In this document: one piece after another, positions 17,413-28,606 of the stretch
Layout: each line of letters opens with the position of its first letter
Position numbering within the stretch: the first letter of the stretch is position 1
From: Rhodopseudomonas sp. P2A-2r
Lineage (GTDB): Bacteria; Pseudomonadota; Alphaproteobacteria; Rhizobiales; Xanthobacteraceae
Reading direction: 5' to 3'
Length of the DNA stretch: 64,000 nucleotides
Assembly (NCBI RefSeq): GCF_026015985.1
Contig: NZ_CP110389.1
Coordinates: 6,542,001-6,606,000 of the forward strand
The notes under the pieces: model-generated
Told to the model about the DNA's origin: nothing
Databases searched by the model: none
The model's input: only the letters and a program-made list of their open reading frames with translations
Translations under genes and position numbers: made by a program

Positions 17413-18078
17413 GTGACCTCATCGATCGACTGGCTGACGCATTTCATCGCCGCCCATGGCTGGCTTGGTTATCTCGTGCTGTTCCTCGCCGCATGGCTGG
17501 AGGCGGTGCCGGTGGTCGGCTCGGTGATTCCCGGCTCGACCATCATCCTGGCGCTGAGCGCGCTGGTTCCCGGCGGCGAGCTCGACCTGATCGGCGTATT
17601 GTTGGCGGCAGCCGCCGGCGCGGTGCTCGGCGACGGCACTGCCTTCTGGGTCGGGCATGTCCAGCAGCGCAACATTCTCAACGCCTGGCCGATGTCGCGC
17701 TATCCCGGGGCGGCCGCGCAGAGCGAGGCGTTCTTCGGCCGTTTCGGCACCTGGGCGGTGTTCTTCGGCCGCTTCGTTCCGCCGATCCGCGCCTTCGTGC
17801 CGGTGACCGCCGGCGCATTGGGGATGGCTCCGGCGAGATTCTACACGGTGAACATCCTGGCGGTTTTGCTGTGGGCACCAGCCCATGTGCTGCCGGGCGT
17901 GCTGGCGGTGTCGGTGCTGGACCGCGCCGGCGGGTTCTCCGGGCTGGAAGTCACCGCCAAGCATTACTGGATGCCCACGGTGCTGCTGCTGGCCCTTGGC
18001 GTCGGCGCCGCCACCTGGTGGTGGCAGCGCAGCCGGCGCGCGGCGGCGAAAGCCGCGCTGGCCGGCGAGGATGCGTAG
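17413..18078 (+). CDS. DedA family membrane protein
   Basis: 221 residues, several hydrophobic segments, SNARE-associated/DedA (PF09335). Family marks: an acidic residue and Gly/Pro motif in WLEAVPVVGSVIPGS, then GDGTAFWVGH, and the Arg-rich FGRFVPPIRAFVPVTAG. DedA proteins are inner-membrane proteins linked to undecaprenyl phosphate or phospholipid flipping. Which lipid this one handles cannot be told. The start is a GTG with AAGGAAC upstream. The C-terminus is basic (WWWQRSRRAAAKAA). Confidence 0.87.
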   Translation: MTSSIDWLTHFIAAHGWLGYLVLFLAAWLEAVPVVGSVIPGSTIILALSALVPGGELDLIGVLLAAAAGAVLGDGTAFWVGHVQQRNILNAWPMSRYPGAAAQSEAFFGRFGTWAVFFGRFVPPIRAFVPVTAGALGMAPARFYTVNILAVLLWAPAHVLPGVLAVSVLDRAGGFSGLEVTAKHYWMPTVLLLALGVGAATWWWQRSRRAAAKAALAGEDA

Positions 18079-18084
18079 GTCGCG

Positions 18085-18771
18085 CTACCGCTTGCGGCTG
18101 CGCGGCGCCGGGCGCTCGGGCTTCAAGGCCTGCGGATCGAAGCCGATGTAGAAAATATAGGAATCGCCGGCGGCGCCGACCGGGACCGGATAGGACAGAT
18201 CCTCACCGACCAGGCTGAACGGCACGCTGGTGTCGGTGCCCATCTGCACCGTGGTCTGGTAGACCTTGGTGACGATCGTCTTCGGCGTGACGCCCTCCTG
18301 CACCACGGCGACGCGAAGCGGCACGTCGACGCTGGCAGGCGCGCCGGACGGGCCGGCGATGACCCGGCCCTGGATGCCGATCCGCACGTTGACCTGACCA
18401 TTCTGCAGATTGCAGTCGCGCGCAGTGCGGGTGATGGTCGCTTGGTAGCGCAGGTCATTGCCGATGGCCTGCTTGCCGGGCGCGGCCACCGCATAGGTCG
18501 AGGCGCCCGGACGGATGCTGACCGAGGGACAGGTCAGGTCGTTCTCGTCGGTCTGCGGCGACTGTGGTGCACCGACCTCGGTGGACTTGCCTGTAAACAG
18601 CTGGCTGAAGCGATCGGTCATCGACGGGCTGGGGCTGCCGCCCGGCGAACCGCCGCCGAACATGCTGCCGCCGCCGCAGCCGGTCAACGCGACCCCGGCC
18701 ACTGCCAGCACGGCAAGATTACGCAGCGTTGCGGCGCGGCCGGCGGCCTGCATCGTCAGAAACTCACGCAT
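18085..18771 (-). CDS. Putative lipoprotein of unknown function
   Basis: 228 residues if started at ATG 18771; a second in-frame ATG lies at 18753. The signal peptide ends in a lipobox (VALTGCGG), so Cys is probably lipidated and the protein anchored in an envelope membrane. A Gly/Ser/Pro-rich linker follows, then a mostly beta domain with two Cys (LTCPSVSIRPG, ARDCNLQNGQVNVRIGIQG), possibly a disulfide. The C-terminus is basic. I do not recognise a function. It converges tail to tail with the DedA gene, 6 bp apart. Confidence 0.75.
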   Translation of the reverse strand: MREFLTMQAAGRAATLRNLAVLAVAGVALTGCGGGSMFGGGSPGGSPSPSMTDRFSQLFTGKSTEVGAPQSPQTDENDLTCPSVSIRPGASTYAVAAPGKQAIGNDLRYQATITRTARDCNLQNGQVNVRIGIQGRVIAGPSGAPASVDVPLRVAVVQEGVTPKTIVTKVYQTTVQMGTDTSVPFSLVGEDLSYPVPVGAAGDSYIFYIGFDPQALKPERPAPRSRKR

Positions 18772-18938
18772 TGTCTGGATATCCCCGAAACTCGATAGCC
18801 CGCCGATCGCCCCCGATCCGCACGCGGCCTTATAACAGCGCAATGGCGGCGAACCCAAGGCATGGCGTGGGAGACCGCTTCCCCGACGCGCTGCGGCATT
18901 CTCAGGCGATGCTCTTGCATCGCCGCCATGCCGCTGCG

Positions 18939-18987
18939 CAGATCCGGGATCCCGGTGCATTTCGCGACAACCGGGACCCCGGATCTG
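18939..18987. repeat. Long hairpin, dispersed repeat family C
   Basis: Two 18-base arms, CAGATCCGGGATCCCGGT and its complement with one mismatch, separated by a 13-base loop. It sits in the 270-bp gap between the lipoprotein and acetyltransferase genes, with further inverted repeats (GCGATGCTCTTGCATCGC nearby). It probably belongs to a genome-wide palindromic family and could act as a bidirectional stop. No poly-T follows. Confidence 0.7.
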
Positions 18988-19041
18988 CGGAGCACCACCA
19001 TCGCTGCGCGATGGCAGATGCACCGCGTCCGGGGGCGGGCC

Positions 19042-19629
19042 CTACCCCCGCAAATCCTCGTGGAGGATGCCGAATAGCAGGTGGTCCTGCCAGACGCCGT
19101 TGATGCACAGGTAACGGCGGGCGAGGCCCTCGCGGGTAAAGCCGCATTTCTCCAGCACCCGGATCGACGGGGTGTTGGTGGGAATGCAGGCGGCCTCGAC
19201 GCGGTGCAGGTTGAGTTCGCCGAACAGGCTGGGCAGCAGCACCCGCAGCGCTGCGGTCATGTAGCCCTGATGGGCGTAGGGCTGGCCGACCCAGTAGCCG
19301 ACTGTGGCGGCCTGCACGATGCCGCGCCGGACGTTGGCCAGGGTCACCCCGCCAACCAGCGTGCCGTCGGATTCGCGAAACACCAGGAACGGATAGGCGC
19401 GATCGGCGGCGACATCCTCGGCGTAGCGGCGCAGCCGGCGCCGGAAGCCGGCGCGGGTCAGGTCGTCCGACGGCCAGATCGGCTCCCATGGCGTCAGGTA
19501 AGCCCGGCTGTGTTCGCGCAGGTCGGCCCATTGCGGGAAGTCGGCCATGACCGGCCCGCGCAGCAGCAGACCGTAGCCGCGCGGCGCAAGCGCCGCCGGT
19601 AGGTTCGATGGTAAGCGAAACAGCGCCAT
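19042..19629 (-). CDS. GNAT acetyltransferase, RimJ/RimL type
   Basis: 195 residues, GCN5-related N-acetyltransferase fold. The acetyl-CoA loop region GYWVGQPYAHQGYMTAAL and the C-terminal VEAACIPTNTPSIRVLEKCG, then GFTREGLARRYLCINGVW, are typical of ribosomal-protein-alanine acetyltransferases (RimJ). The target is not proven by sequence. It follows the M16 protease gene by 36 bp on the same strand and is probably the end of the thrC-M16-acetyltransferase unit. Confidence 0.88.
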   Translation of the reverse strand: MALFRLPSNLPAALAPRGYGLLLRGPVMADFPQWADLREHSRAYLTPWEPIWPSDDLTRAGFRRRLRRYAEDVAADRAYPFLVFRESDGTLVGGVTLANVRRGIVQAATVGYWVGQPYAHQGYMTAALRVLLPSLFGELNLHRVEAACIPTNTPSIRVLEKCGFTREGLARRYLCINGVWQDHLLFGILHEDLRG

Positions 19630-19665
19630 GCTGGCGTCCCCCTGGGCCGCGAAAAGAGATCCGCG

Positions 19666-20955
19666 TCAGTGTAGCTGGGCTTTGTCCTTCACGTGGGTCA
19701 AACCTTCGGCAAAACCCACCGCGCTGTCCAGACCCCGGCCGCTGCCCAGCGCCACCACTGCGGGACGGCTGCGCGACAGCAGGCCGTGCGCGGCGTTGCG
19801 GGTTGTCTCGACGCTGACCGCGTCGATCCGGCCCATCAGCTCCGGCACGGTGAGCGGCCGGCCATAGGCCAGCATGTGCCGGGCCAGCTGTTCGGCGCGC
19901 GAGCTGCAGCTTTCCAGCGCCATCAGCAGGCCGGCCTTCATCTGCGCCTTGGCGCGGTTGATCTCGGCCTCGGTGAGGGTTTCCACAGCGTCGTTGATGA
20001 CGTCGACGATGACTTCCATCATCTCCGGCGCATCGGCCGGATCGGTGCCGGTATAGAGCCCGAAGAAACCGGTGTCCGAATAGGGCGCATGGAAGGTGTA
20101 GATCGAATAGCACAGGCCGCGCTTTTCGCGGACCTCCTGGAACAGCCGCGACGACATCCCGCCGCCGAGAATGTTGCTGAACACCTGCAGGCTGAACAGC
20201 GACAGGTCCGACTGCGGCACGCCTTCCAGCGCCAGCGTCATATGCGCCTGCTCGAGGTCGCGATGCACCACGCGGGAGCCGCCCTTGCCGAACATCGCCG
20301 ACTGCGGCTTGGGCGCCGGGGTGGAATCGAAACTCTTGAAGCGCTCGGCGACTTCCTCGACCACGCGCTTGTGATCGACGGCCCCGGCGGCGGCGACCAC
20401 CATCTCCGGACCGCGGTAATGCGTCGACAGGTAGTTCTGCAGCGTGTCGCGGTCGAAGGCCTTCAGCGTCTTGGCGGTGCCGAGCAAGGAGCGGCCCATC
20501 GGCTGGTCGGGATAGCAGAGCTCGTTGAGATGTTCGAACACCACGTCGTCCGGGGTGTCCTGTGCCGCCCCGATCTCCTGCACGATGACGCTCTTCTCGC
20601 GCTCCAGCTCGTCGGGCACGAAGGACGGATTGGCGAGAATGTCCGAGAGCACGTCGAGCGCTAGCGGCACGTCGTCCTTCATGACGCGGGCATAATAGGC
20701 GGTGGTCTCGGTGGAGGTGCCGGCATTGAGGTCGCCGCCGACCGCCTCGATCTCTTCGACGATCTCGCGCGACGAGCGCCGCTTGGTGCCCTTGAACGCC
20801 ATGTGTTCGAGCAGATGCGAGATGCCGTGCTCGTTCGGCTTCTCGTCACGGCCGCCGACGCCGGTCCAGACACCCAGGGCGGCGGTTTCCAGATGCGGCA
20901 TGGAATCGGTGACGACCGTCAGGCCCGAGGGCAGCTTGGTGACTTCGACGCTCAT
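19666..20955 (-). CDS. M16 family zinc metalloprotease
   Basis: 429 residues, processing-peptidase-like. The inverted zinc motif HLLEH is at 47-51 and the downstream Glu lies in REKSVIVQEI. The C-terminal M16 half (LGGGMSSRLFQEVREKRGLC) is intact, so this is the catalytic rather than the inactive subunit type. The substrate is unknown. The start overlaps the thrC stop by one base (ATGA), giving translational coupling, an arrangement I recall from this group. Confidence 0.93.
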   Translation of the reverse strand: MSVEVTKLPSGLTVVTDSMPHLETAALGVWTGVGGRDEKPNEHGISHLLEHMAFKGTKRRSSREIVEEIEAVGGDLNAGTSTETTAYYARVMKDDVPLALDVLSDILANPSFVPDELEREKSVIVQEIGAAQDTPDDVVFEHLNELCYPDQPMGRSLLGTAKTLKAFDRDTLQNYLSTHYRGPEMVVAAAGAVDHKRVVEEVAERFKSFDSTPAPKPQSAMFGKGGSRVVHRDLEQAHMTLALEGVPQSDLSLFSLQVFSNILGGGMSSRLFQEVREKRGLCYSIYTFHAPYSDTGFFGLYTGTDPADAPEMMEVIVDVINDAVETLTEAEINRAKAQMKAGLLMALESCSSRAEQLARHMLAYGRPLTVPELMGRIDAVSVETTRNAAHGLLSRSRPAVVALGSGRGLDSAVGFAEGLTHVKDKAQLH

Positions 20956-22370
20956 CAGATGGCTCCCTGCTTCGCAGCGCGACTGACAGACAGCACGAAC
21001 CGCTCGATGTCGCTTTGGTCATTCTTCATGACCTTGATATGTTCTGTCTTGCTCATCAGCCCTTCGAGATAGGCCGGCAAGGCCGGGCGGACGCCGCAGG
21101 CGGCTTCAACCGCATCGGGAAACTTCGCTGCATGCGCGGTGGACAGCACGATGTTCGGCACATGCATCTCGGTGGTGTCGCGATCGGCCACCGCCAGCGC
21201 CACGGCGGTGTGCGGATCGACGAGGTCACCGGTTTCGCGCCAAGCGGCGCGGATCGCGGCGGCGGTTTCGTCCTCGTCGGCGCGGCCGGCTTCGAAATCG
21301 GCTGATATCGCCGACAGCAGCGACTCCGGCAGCACGAAGCGGCCGGACTGCTTCAGGGATTCCATCAGCCCGCGCATCAAAGCGGCGTCACGGCCGGAGG
21401 CCTCGAACAAAAGGCGTTCGAAGTTCGACGATACCTGGATGTCCATCGACGGCGACATCGAGGCGTGAACCTCGCGCACTTCGTAGATGCCGGTCTTCAG
21501 CGTGCGGTCGAGGATGTCGTTGACGTTGGCGGCGACGCGCAGCTTGCGCACCGGCAGGCCCATGCGCTTGGCGACGTAGCCGGCAAAGATATCGCCGAAA
21601 TTGCCGGTCGGCACGGTGAAGTCGACCTCGCGGTGCGGCGCGCCGAGCGCCACCGCCGAGGTGAAGTAGTACACCACTTGGGCGACAATACGCGCCCAGT
21701 TGATGGAGTTGACGCCGGACAGCGACACCGCATCGCGGAAGCTGTGGTGGTTGAACAGTCCCTTCACCAGCGCCTGGCAATCGTCGAAGTGACCTTCGAC
21801 GGACAGTGCGTGGATGTTCGACGCGCCCGACGTGGTCATCATGCGACGCTGCACGTCGGAGATCCGGCCGTGGGGAAACAGCACGATCAGGTCGACATTG
21901 TCGCGACCGGCGAAGGCGTCCACGGCGGCGCCGCCGGTGTCACCGGAGGTGGCGACCACGATGGTGGTTCGCTGGTTGCGCTTGGCCAGCACGTGATCCA
22001 TCAGCCGGGCGATCAGTTGCATCGCCACGTCCTTGAACGCCAGCGTCGGGCCATGGAACAGCTCGAGCACGAACTGGTTCGGCGCGGTCTGATCGAGCGG
22101 CACCACGGCGGGATGGCGGAAGGTGGCGTAGGCCTCGTTGGCCATGCGTCCGAGATCGTCGTCGGAAATCTCGCCGGCCACGAACGGGCGGATCACCTCG
22201 ACGGCAACCTCCCAATACGGCCGCCCGAACAGCCCGGCGATGGCCTGTGGGCTCAGCTGCGGCCAAGTCTGCGGCACGTAGAGCCCGCCGTCACGGGCGA
22301 GCCCGGTCAGCATGACATCGCAAAATCCGAGGGTCGGGGCCTCGCCCCGCGTCGAAATATAGTTCGTCAA
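20955..22370 (-). CDS. thrC: Threonine synthase
   Basis: 471 residues from a TTG start, giving MTNYISTRGEAPTLGF, with GGAGG five bases upstream; an upstream in-frame TTG lacks that support. It is a PLP-dependent enzyme of the fold-type II, long ThrC class. The PLP lysine is in GPTLAFKDVA at about residue 113 and a phosphate-binding ATSGDTGGAA loop follows. It converts O-phosphohomoserine to threonine in the cytoplasm. It is first of a coupled unit with the M16 protease. Confidence 0.95.
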   Translation of the reverse strand: MTNYISTRGEAPTLGFCDVMLTGLARDGGLYVPQTWPQLSPQAIAGLFGRPYWEVAVEVIRPFVAGEISDDDLGRMANEAYATFRHPAVVPLDQTAPNQFVLELFHGPTLAFKDVAMQLIARLMDHVLAKRNQRTTIVVATSGDTGGAAVDAFAGRDNVDLIVLFPHGRISDVQRRMMTTSGASNIHALSVEGHFDDCQALVKGLFNHHSFRDAVSLSGVNSINWARIVAQVVYYFTSAVALGAPHREVDFTVPTGNFGDIFAGYVAKRMGLPVRKLRVAANVNDILDRTLKTGIYEVREVHASMSPSMDIQVSSNFERLLFEASGRDAALMRGLMESLKQSGRFVLPESLLSAISADFEAGRADEDETAAAIRAAWRETGDLVDPHTAVALAVADRDTTEMHVPNIVLSTAHAAKFPDAVEAACGVRPALPAYLEGLMSKTEHIKVMKNDQSDIERFVLSVSRAAKQGAI

Positions 22371-22677
22371 CACGTCCTCCAAAGGAGCGGATGACCGCCA
22401 AGCCTTTGATGTAAAGGGATGATTATCTCACGCGCAGGTGAAATGCCGGGCCACCATAATGGGTTTTGCAGGCAAGGGGAAATGCGGTACTCAGGCACCC
22501 CACGCTCCGTTGTCCCCGCGGATGCGGGGATCCAGTACACGCAAGTTCCGCGGCTTTCTCACAGATGCCGGTATTTACTGGGGCGCCCGGTCCAGACGCG
22601 CAAGCGCGCACCTGGCCGGGCGATGACAGCGATGTGTGTTGCAGGCGCCGGGACCTCGCAGCGTTCGGGACACGAGG
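22371..22677. repeat. Intergenic region holding repeat family B, copy 1
   Basis: No gene seen. Within 22508-22633 lies a copy of family B: CCCCGCGGATGCGGGGATCC, then TTTACTGGGGCGCCCGG and an inverted repeat around GCGCAAGCGCGC ending CCGGGCGATGACA. Related copies: 41109-41238, 45790-45924 and 55815-55920. It separates surf1 from thrC, which otherwise read in the same direction. Confidence 0.75.
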
Positions 22678-23433
22678 CTAAGCCTTCCGCTGCCCCCTCA
22701 GCCAGACACCAAACGCCACCAGAACGGCGGCGGCGAGGCCGAACCAGGTTACAGCGTATTGCATGTGGTCGTCCTTGAGCTGGACCTCGAGCGGGCCCGG
22801 CTTCGGAATGCTGCTGGCGGGCACCGGCGATTCCAGGTCGATATAGAACGGCGCCACCTCGCCCCAGTTCAGCGCCTGGGCCATGGCGCGCTGGTCGCGG
22901 GTGAACCACAGCCGCTTGCTGACATCGTCATGCGGCGTCAGTGCGCCGGCGGCTTCGGGGAAGCGCAGATAGCCGGTGAGCGTCACCGGCGCGCCGGTGA
23001 CCAGGCGCTGGACCGCGCGGTCCTGCTGGGCCCGATCCTGCATGGTGTTCTGCACCGCGCCGGCATTGATCACCACCGTGGCGCCGTCGGCGAGTTTTGC
23101 CGGCATGAATGCCCAGGTGACCGGGCCGGAAATGTCAAGGCGCACCGCGGAGCCGGAAGCGTAGACCATGGCATCGGGCTTGGGCTCATAGGTCGCAGTG
23201 AAGGTCACGCGACGGAATTCGTCATGCTCCGGGCTCAGCGCCGGCCAGAGCGCCGGTGCCGGCAATTGCTGCGGCTGGCCGGCAAGGCGCTCGGTCAAGG
23301 CGGCGATCAGCAGATGCTTCTGGGTGCGGCGCTGCAGCTGCCAGAAGCCGAGGCTGAGCAACACGGCGACAATCACCAGGGTGACGATGCCGAAGCCGAT
23401 ACTGCCGCGACGCGGCACAGAGTGAGCGGTCAT
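22678..23433 (-). CDS. surf1: SURF1 family cytochrome oxidase assembly protein
   Basis: 251 residues, inner membrane. Helices lie at the N-terminus (GIVTLVIVAVLLSLGFWQL) and the C-terminus (YAVTWFGLAAAVLVAFGVWL), with a periplasmic beta domain between. GFWQLQRR and the C-terminal YAVTWFGLA are SURF1 signatures. It helps haem a insertion into subunit I of the aa3 oxidase. The start overlaps the stop of the DUF983 gene (ATGA), so the two are coupled. Confidence 0.93.
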   Translation of the reverse strand: MTAHSVPRRGSIGFGIVTLVIVAVLLSLGFWQLQRRTQKHLLIAALTERLAGQPQQLPAPALWPALSPEHDEFRRVTFTATYEPKPDAMVYASGSAVRLDISGPVTWAFMPAKLADGATVVINAGAVQNTMQDRAQQDRAVQRLVTGAPVTLTGYLRFPEAAGALTPHDDVSKRLWFTRDQRAMAQALNWGEVAPFYIDLESPVPASSIPKPGPLEVQLKDDHMQYAVTWFGLAAAVLVAFGVWLRGQRKA

Positions 23434-23822
23434 TTCGGGGCGCGATCGATCAGGCGGCCAGGCGCGGCCTTGTGGTGAAACTGCAATGCGATCAGCAGCG
23501 ACTTCATCGACCGCATCGGCAGCAGCGTGGTGGCCAGAATCAATGGCAGCCATAGAGCGGCATGCAGCCAGAACGGCGGCTGGTACTTGATCTCCACCAC
23601 CAGCGCGCAGCCGACCACGATGGCGCCGGCAATCATGATGAGGAAGATCGCCGGCCCGTCGCCGGTGTCGATGAAGGTGTAATCGAGCCCGCAATTCTCG
23701 CAGGACGGCCGCAGGTCGATGAAGCCCTTGAACAGCTTGCCAATGCCGCAGCGCGGGCATTTGCAGGCGACGCCGCGGAGGACGGTCTGGGCGAGGGTAA
23801 CGGAAGGAGCACTATCGGTCAT
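23430..23822 (-). CDS. DUF983 family membrane protein
   Basis: 130 residues. The N-terminal zinc-ribbon-like CKCPRCGIGKLF and CENCG is followed by two membrane helices (AIFLIMIAGAIVVGCALVVE and WLHAALWLPLILATTLL). DUF983 genes sit in cox operons throughout alphaproteobacteria, so a role in oxidase assembly is likely, but the biochemical function is not established. Coupled to surf1 by a 4-base overlap. Confidence 0.88.
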   Translation of the reverse strand: MTDSAPSVTLAQTVLRGVACKCPRCGIGKLFKGFIDLRPSCENCGLDYTFIDTGDGPAIFLIMIAGAIVVGCALVVEIKYQPPFWLHAALWLPLILATTLLPMRSMKSLLIALQFHHKAAPGRLIDRAPK

Positions 23823-23831
23823 GGCATCTTT

Positions 23832-24042
23832 CTTCCCCTCTCCCCCAGCAAAGCGAAGCTTTGCGCAGCGGGAGAGGGTGCCTTCGCGCAGCGAAGGCGG
23901 GAGAGGGGCCGGCGCTTGGGGCTGCCCCTCTCCCGGCCCGGACGGAGCCTGTCATCGGGCGGCACTTTGCGCCGACCCGTTGGTCCGGTCCACCCTCTCC
24001 CGCCTTCGCGCAGCTGCGCTGCGCGCGGGGAGAGGGGAAGAA
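23832..24042. repeat. Dispersed repeat family A, copy between DUF983 and coxC
   Basis: About 210 bp with the same ends and internal palindromes as the copies at 15878, 40800 and 44349: CCCTCTCCCCCAG, GGGAGAGGGTGCC, CCCCTCTCCCGGCCCG, CCACCCTCTCCCGCC. It splits the cox operon between coxC and the assembly genes, just downstream of the coxC terminator. Confidence 0.8.
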
Positions 24043-24061
24043 GAAGCAAGCATCGTCAGCG

Positions 24062-24092
24062 AAACGAAAAAGGGCGGCCCTGCGGCCGCCCT
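24062..24092 (-). terminator. Rho-independent terminator after coxC
   Basis: On the leftward transcript an 8-bp GC stem (GGGCGGCC, loop GCAG, GGCCGCCC) is followed at once by a T-rich tract (TTTTTCGTTT). It begins about 20 bp past the coxC stop codon, so most cox transcripts should end here, before DUF983 and surf1. Confidence 0.85.
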
Positions 24093-24112
24093 CTTCTAGC
24101 ACGTCAACGCGT

Positions 24113-24970
24113 TCAGTGCGCGGCGTGGGCGATGGCGCCGGCGCCGCGGCCCCAGACGTAGATGCTGATGAACAGGAACAGCCAGACCACGTCGACGAAA
24201 TGCCAGTACCAGGCGGCGAATTCGAAGCCGAGGTGCTGCTTCGGCGTGAAGTGGCCGGCATAGGCGCGGAACAGGCAGACCAGCAGGAAGATGGTGCCGA
24301 CCAGCACGTGGAAGCCATGGAAGCCGGTGGCCATGAAGAAGGTCGCGCCATAGACGTTGCCGGCGAACGAGAACGCGGCGTGGCTGTATTCATAGGCCTG
24401 CACGCAGGAGAACAGCGCGCCGAGCAGGATGGTCAGGATCAGGCCGTACTTCAAGCCCTTGCGGTCGCCTTCGAGCAGCGCGTGATGCGCCCAGGTCACC
24501 GTGGTGCCCGAGGTCAGCAGGATCAGCGTGTTGAGCAGCGGAAGGTGCCAGGGATCGAACGTCTCGATACCCTTCGGCGGCCAGACACCACCGAACAGCG
24601 CCTCGCGGGTGACGTGGACGGGATCGCCGGGGAACAGCGAGGCGTTGAAGAACGCCCAGAACCAGGCGACGAAGAACATGACTTCCGAGGCGATGAACAG
24701 GATCATGCCGTAGCGGTGGCTGATCTGCACCACGCGGGTGTGGTCGCCCTTGTACTGGGCTTCCTTGATCACGTCGCCCCACCAGCTGGCGAAAGTGTAG
24801 AGCACGCCGATTGTGCCGATGCCGAACACGATCGGCGCAGCGGCGTACATGTGATGCATCCAGCTGACGGCACCGACCGCCATGATGAAGGCGGCAACCG
24901 AGCCGACGAACGGCCACGGCGAGGGATCGACGAGGTGGTAGTCGTGGTGCTTTACGTCAGCGGTGGCCAT
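24113..24970 (-). CDS. coxC: Cytochrome c oxidase subunit III
   Basis: 285 residues, seven membrane helices, CtaE/CoxC. Family motifs seen: [10 protein letters not shown] near the N-terminus, [33 protein letters not shown], and [17 protein letters not shown] near the end. It is part of the aa3-type oxidase in the inner membrane with CoxA and CoxB. It follows ctaG by 68 bp and has its own terminator. Confidence 0.97.
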   Translation of the reverse strand: MATADVKHHDYHLVDPSPWPFVGSVAAFIMAVGAVSWMHHMYAAAPIVFGIGTIGVLYTFASWWGDVIKEAQYKGDHTRVVQISHRYGMILFIASEVMFFVAWFWAFFNASLFPGDPVHVTREALFGGVWPPKGIETFDPWHLPLLNTLILLTSGTTVTWAHHALLEGDRKGLKYGLILTILLGALFSCVQAYEYSHAAFSFAGNVYGATFFMATGFHGFHVLVGTIFLLVCLFRAYAGHFTPKQHLGFEFAAWYWHFVDVVWLFLFISIYVWGRGAGAIAHAAH

Positions 24971-25038
24971 GGCGGTCTCTCCGTCAGCGGCCCCGGTTTG
25001 CGCCGGAGCCAGTTCGTCTCAGGAATTCAAAACGCGTA

Positions 25039-25668
25039 TCAAAGATTTCCCTTGCGCTTGTCGGGCTCGCCCGAAGCCAAGGGCTTCGGCGCCGGATCGC
25101 GCACGGGGTAGAACGTATAGGACAGGGTGATGCTGTTGAGGCTGTCGTGCTCCGGATCGGCGGCCAGCGCCGGATCGACGTAGAACACCACCGGCATCTC
25201 GCGGGTTTCGCCCGGGCCCAGCGTCTGTTCGGTGAAGCAGAAGCAGTTGATCTTCTGGAAATACGCGCCGACCGTCAGCGGCGCCACGTTGTAGGCGGCC
25301 TGTGCGGTGGTGGTCCGCGCCGAGCGGTTGGTCACGGTGTAGAAGATGGTGACGACTTCGCCGATCTTGACGTTGATCTCGGTCTGCTCCGGCACGAACT
25401 TCCACGGCAGCCCGCCCGACACGTTGGAATCGAAGCGCACCGCGATGGTGCGTGCGAGCGGTCCGGAGTTCGGCGCCGCGGTCGCCACCTGGGTGGTGCC
25501 ATTGAAACCGGTGGAGCGGCAGAACCAGTTGTAAAACGGCACCGCAGCGTAGGATGCCCCGACCATGAAGGCGACCAGCAAGCCGCACAACGCCGCCACC
25601 TTGACATCGCCACCGATGCGGAAGCGCGGCTTGGCGGCAGTCGGTTGCTCTGGTGTGCGGTCGGTCAT
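25039..25668 (-). CDS. ctaG: Cytochrome c oxidase copper assembly protein Cox11/CtaG
   Basis: 209 residues. One N-terminal membrane anchor ([20 protein letters not shown]) and a periplasmic beta domain carrying the copper motif [14 protein letters not shown]. It delivers copper to the CuB site of subunit I. The ATG at 25668 matches the usual family start (MTDRTPEQP). The gap to the small membrane protein upstream is only 5 bp. Confidence 0.95.
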   Translation of the reverse strand: MTDRTPEQPTAAKPRFRIGGDVKVAALCGLLVAFMVGASYAAVPFYNWFCRSTGFNGTTQVATAAPNSGPLARTIAVRFDSNVSGGLPWKFVPEQTEINVKIGEVVTIFYTVTNRSARTTTAQAAYNVAPLTVGAYFQKINCFCFTEQTLGPGETREMPVVFYVDPALAADPEHDSLNSITLSYTFYPVRDPAPKPLASGEPDKRKGNL

Positions 25669-25673
25669 GTCAA

Positions 25674-25847
25674 TCACATCGGCCGGACGAGAACGCCCGG
25701 TCCCTTGACCAGAGTGACGGCGAAGAACAGCACCACGAGAATGCCGAGTGCCCAAGCGATCGCCAGCGAACGCTCGCGCTGGCGCTTCTTCTGCGCTTCG
25801 GTGAGGACGATGCCCTCTGGCTTGACCGGGTTAGGCTTGTTGTCCAT
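25674..25847 (-). CDS. Small single-helix cox operon protein (CoxF-like)
   Basis: 57 residues: a short soluble segment ([19 protein letters not shown]), a basic stretch and one membrane helix ([19 protein letters not shown]). It occupies the slot between ctaB and ctaG where cox operons of this group carry a small membrane protein, often called CoxF. Its role is probably in assembly. An ATG four codons upstream (25859) is also possible; AGAGGG abuts it too closely to decide. Confidence 0.75.
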   Translation of the reverse strand: MDNKPNPVKPEGIVLTEAQKKRQRERSLAIAWALGILVVLFFAVTLVKGPGVLVRPM

Positions 25848-25863
25848 CGGACCATGCATCCCT

Positions 25864-26805
25864 CTACCAGACCAGCGGCAAGATGGCGCGGACGGCCACC
25901 TCGAGCAGCAGGATGGCGAACAGAGCGAACAGATACAGGATCGAGAAGGCAAACAGTTTTCGCGTGGCGCGCAGCGCGGCGCTGCCGGTGCGGCGGGTGT
26001 AGACGTTGATTGCGAAATACAGCATGCCGGCGCCGAGGATCAGCGACGCCACGCCATAGACCGCCGAGAAATAGCCGAGCGGCCAGGGCGCCACGGCGAT
26101 CGCCACCAGCACCACCGTATAGAGCAGGATCTGCAGCCGCGTCGCGTCGGGACCGGCGACCACCGGCAGCATCGGCACGCCGGCGCGCGAGTAGTCGTCG
26201 TTGCGGAACAGCGCCAGCGCCCAGAAGTGCGGCGGGGTCCAGAAGAAGATGATCAGGAACAGCAGCAGCGGCTCGACCGACAGCGATCCCGACGCCGCGG
26301 CCCACGCCACCACCGGCGGCAGGGCGCCGGCGGCGCCGCCGATCACGATGTTCTGCGCGGTCCAGCGCTTCAGCGCGATGGTGTAGATCACGACATAGAA
26401 GAAGATGGTGAAGGCCAGCAGCGCACCGGCCAGCCAGTTGACGAGAATGCCGAGTGTCATCACCGAGAAGAACGCCAGCACCAAGCCGAAGGTCAGGGCT
26501 TCCGGCCGGGTGACTCGGCCGCGCGGGATCGGACGGTTGGCGGTGCGCGTCATCAGCGCGTCGATGTCGCCTTCGTACCACATGTTCAGCGCGCCGGAGG
26601 CGCCGCCGCCCACCGCGATGCACAGGATCGAGGTGAACAGCATCACCGGATGGATATGGCCGGGGGCCAGCGCGTAGCCGACCAGAGCCGTGAACACCAC
26701 CAGCGACATCACCCGCGGCTTCAGCAGCGCGATGTAATCGGCGACGCCCGCTTCGGAAATGCGGGGCATCGTGAGGTCGATGGCGTTCTGGTCGAGTACC
26801 GACAA
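25864..26805 (-). CDS. ctaB: Protoheme IX farnesyltransferase
   Basis: 313 residues from a TTG giving [11 protein letters not shown], the start I recall in Bradyrhizobium relatives; a further TTG lies 13 codons upstream. It is a UbiA-family integral membrane prenyltransferase with the Asp-rich motif [20 protein letters not shown]. It converts haem b to haem o, the precursor of haem a for this oxidase. It follows coxA after a strong GC hairpin. Confidence 0.95.
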   Translation of the reverse strand: MSVLDQNAIDLTMPRISEAGVADYIALLKPRVMSLVVFTALVGYALAPGHIHPVMLFTSILCIAVGGGASGALNMWYEGDIDALMTRTANRPIPRGRVTRPEALTFGLVLAFFSVMTLGILVNWLAGALLAFTIFFYVVIYTIALKRWTAQNIVIGGAAGALPPVVAWAAASGSLSVEPLLLFLIIFFWTPPHFWALALFRNDDYSRAGVPMLPVVAGPDATRLQILLYTVVLVAIAVAPWPLGYFSAVYGVASLILGAGMLYFAINVYTRRTGSAALRATRKLFAFSILYLFALFAILLLEVAVRAILPLVW

Positions 26806-26876
26806 TTGCGTTCTCACTTCTTTCAACTGCGTCTCCGCCGGCAACCTTGCGGTCGCGGCGGAGACGTCAACTCAAG

Positions 26877-26899
26877 GCGCGGCGCAAGATGCGCCGCGC
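26877..26899 (-). promoter_or_regulatory. GC-rich hairpin between coxA and ctaB
   Basis: GCGCGGCGC, a 5-base loop and GCGCCGCGC lie 8 bp after the coxA stop on the leftward transcript, without a T tract. It may protect the coxAB message 3' end and lower expression of ctaB relative to coxA. Structure is seen; effect is inferred. Confidence 0.45.
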
Positions 26900-26906
26900 G
26901 AAGCCG

Positions 26907-28586
<1,680 letters not shown>

Positions 28587-28606
28587 TTACAGCAGCAAGC
28601 CGGAGC

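Noticed and set aside
26806..26844. Upstream TTG as the ctaB start
   Set aside because: The TTG at 26805 gives the expected family N-terminus and length; the extra 13 codons do not resemble relatives.
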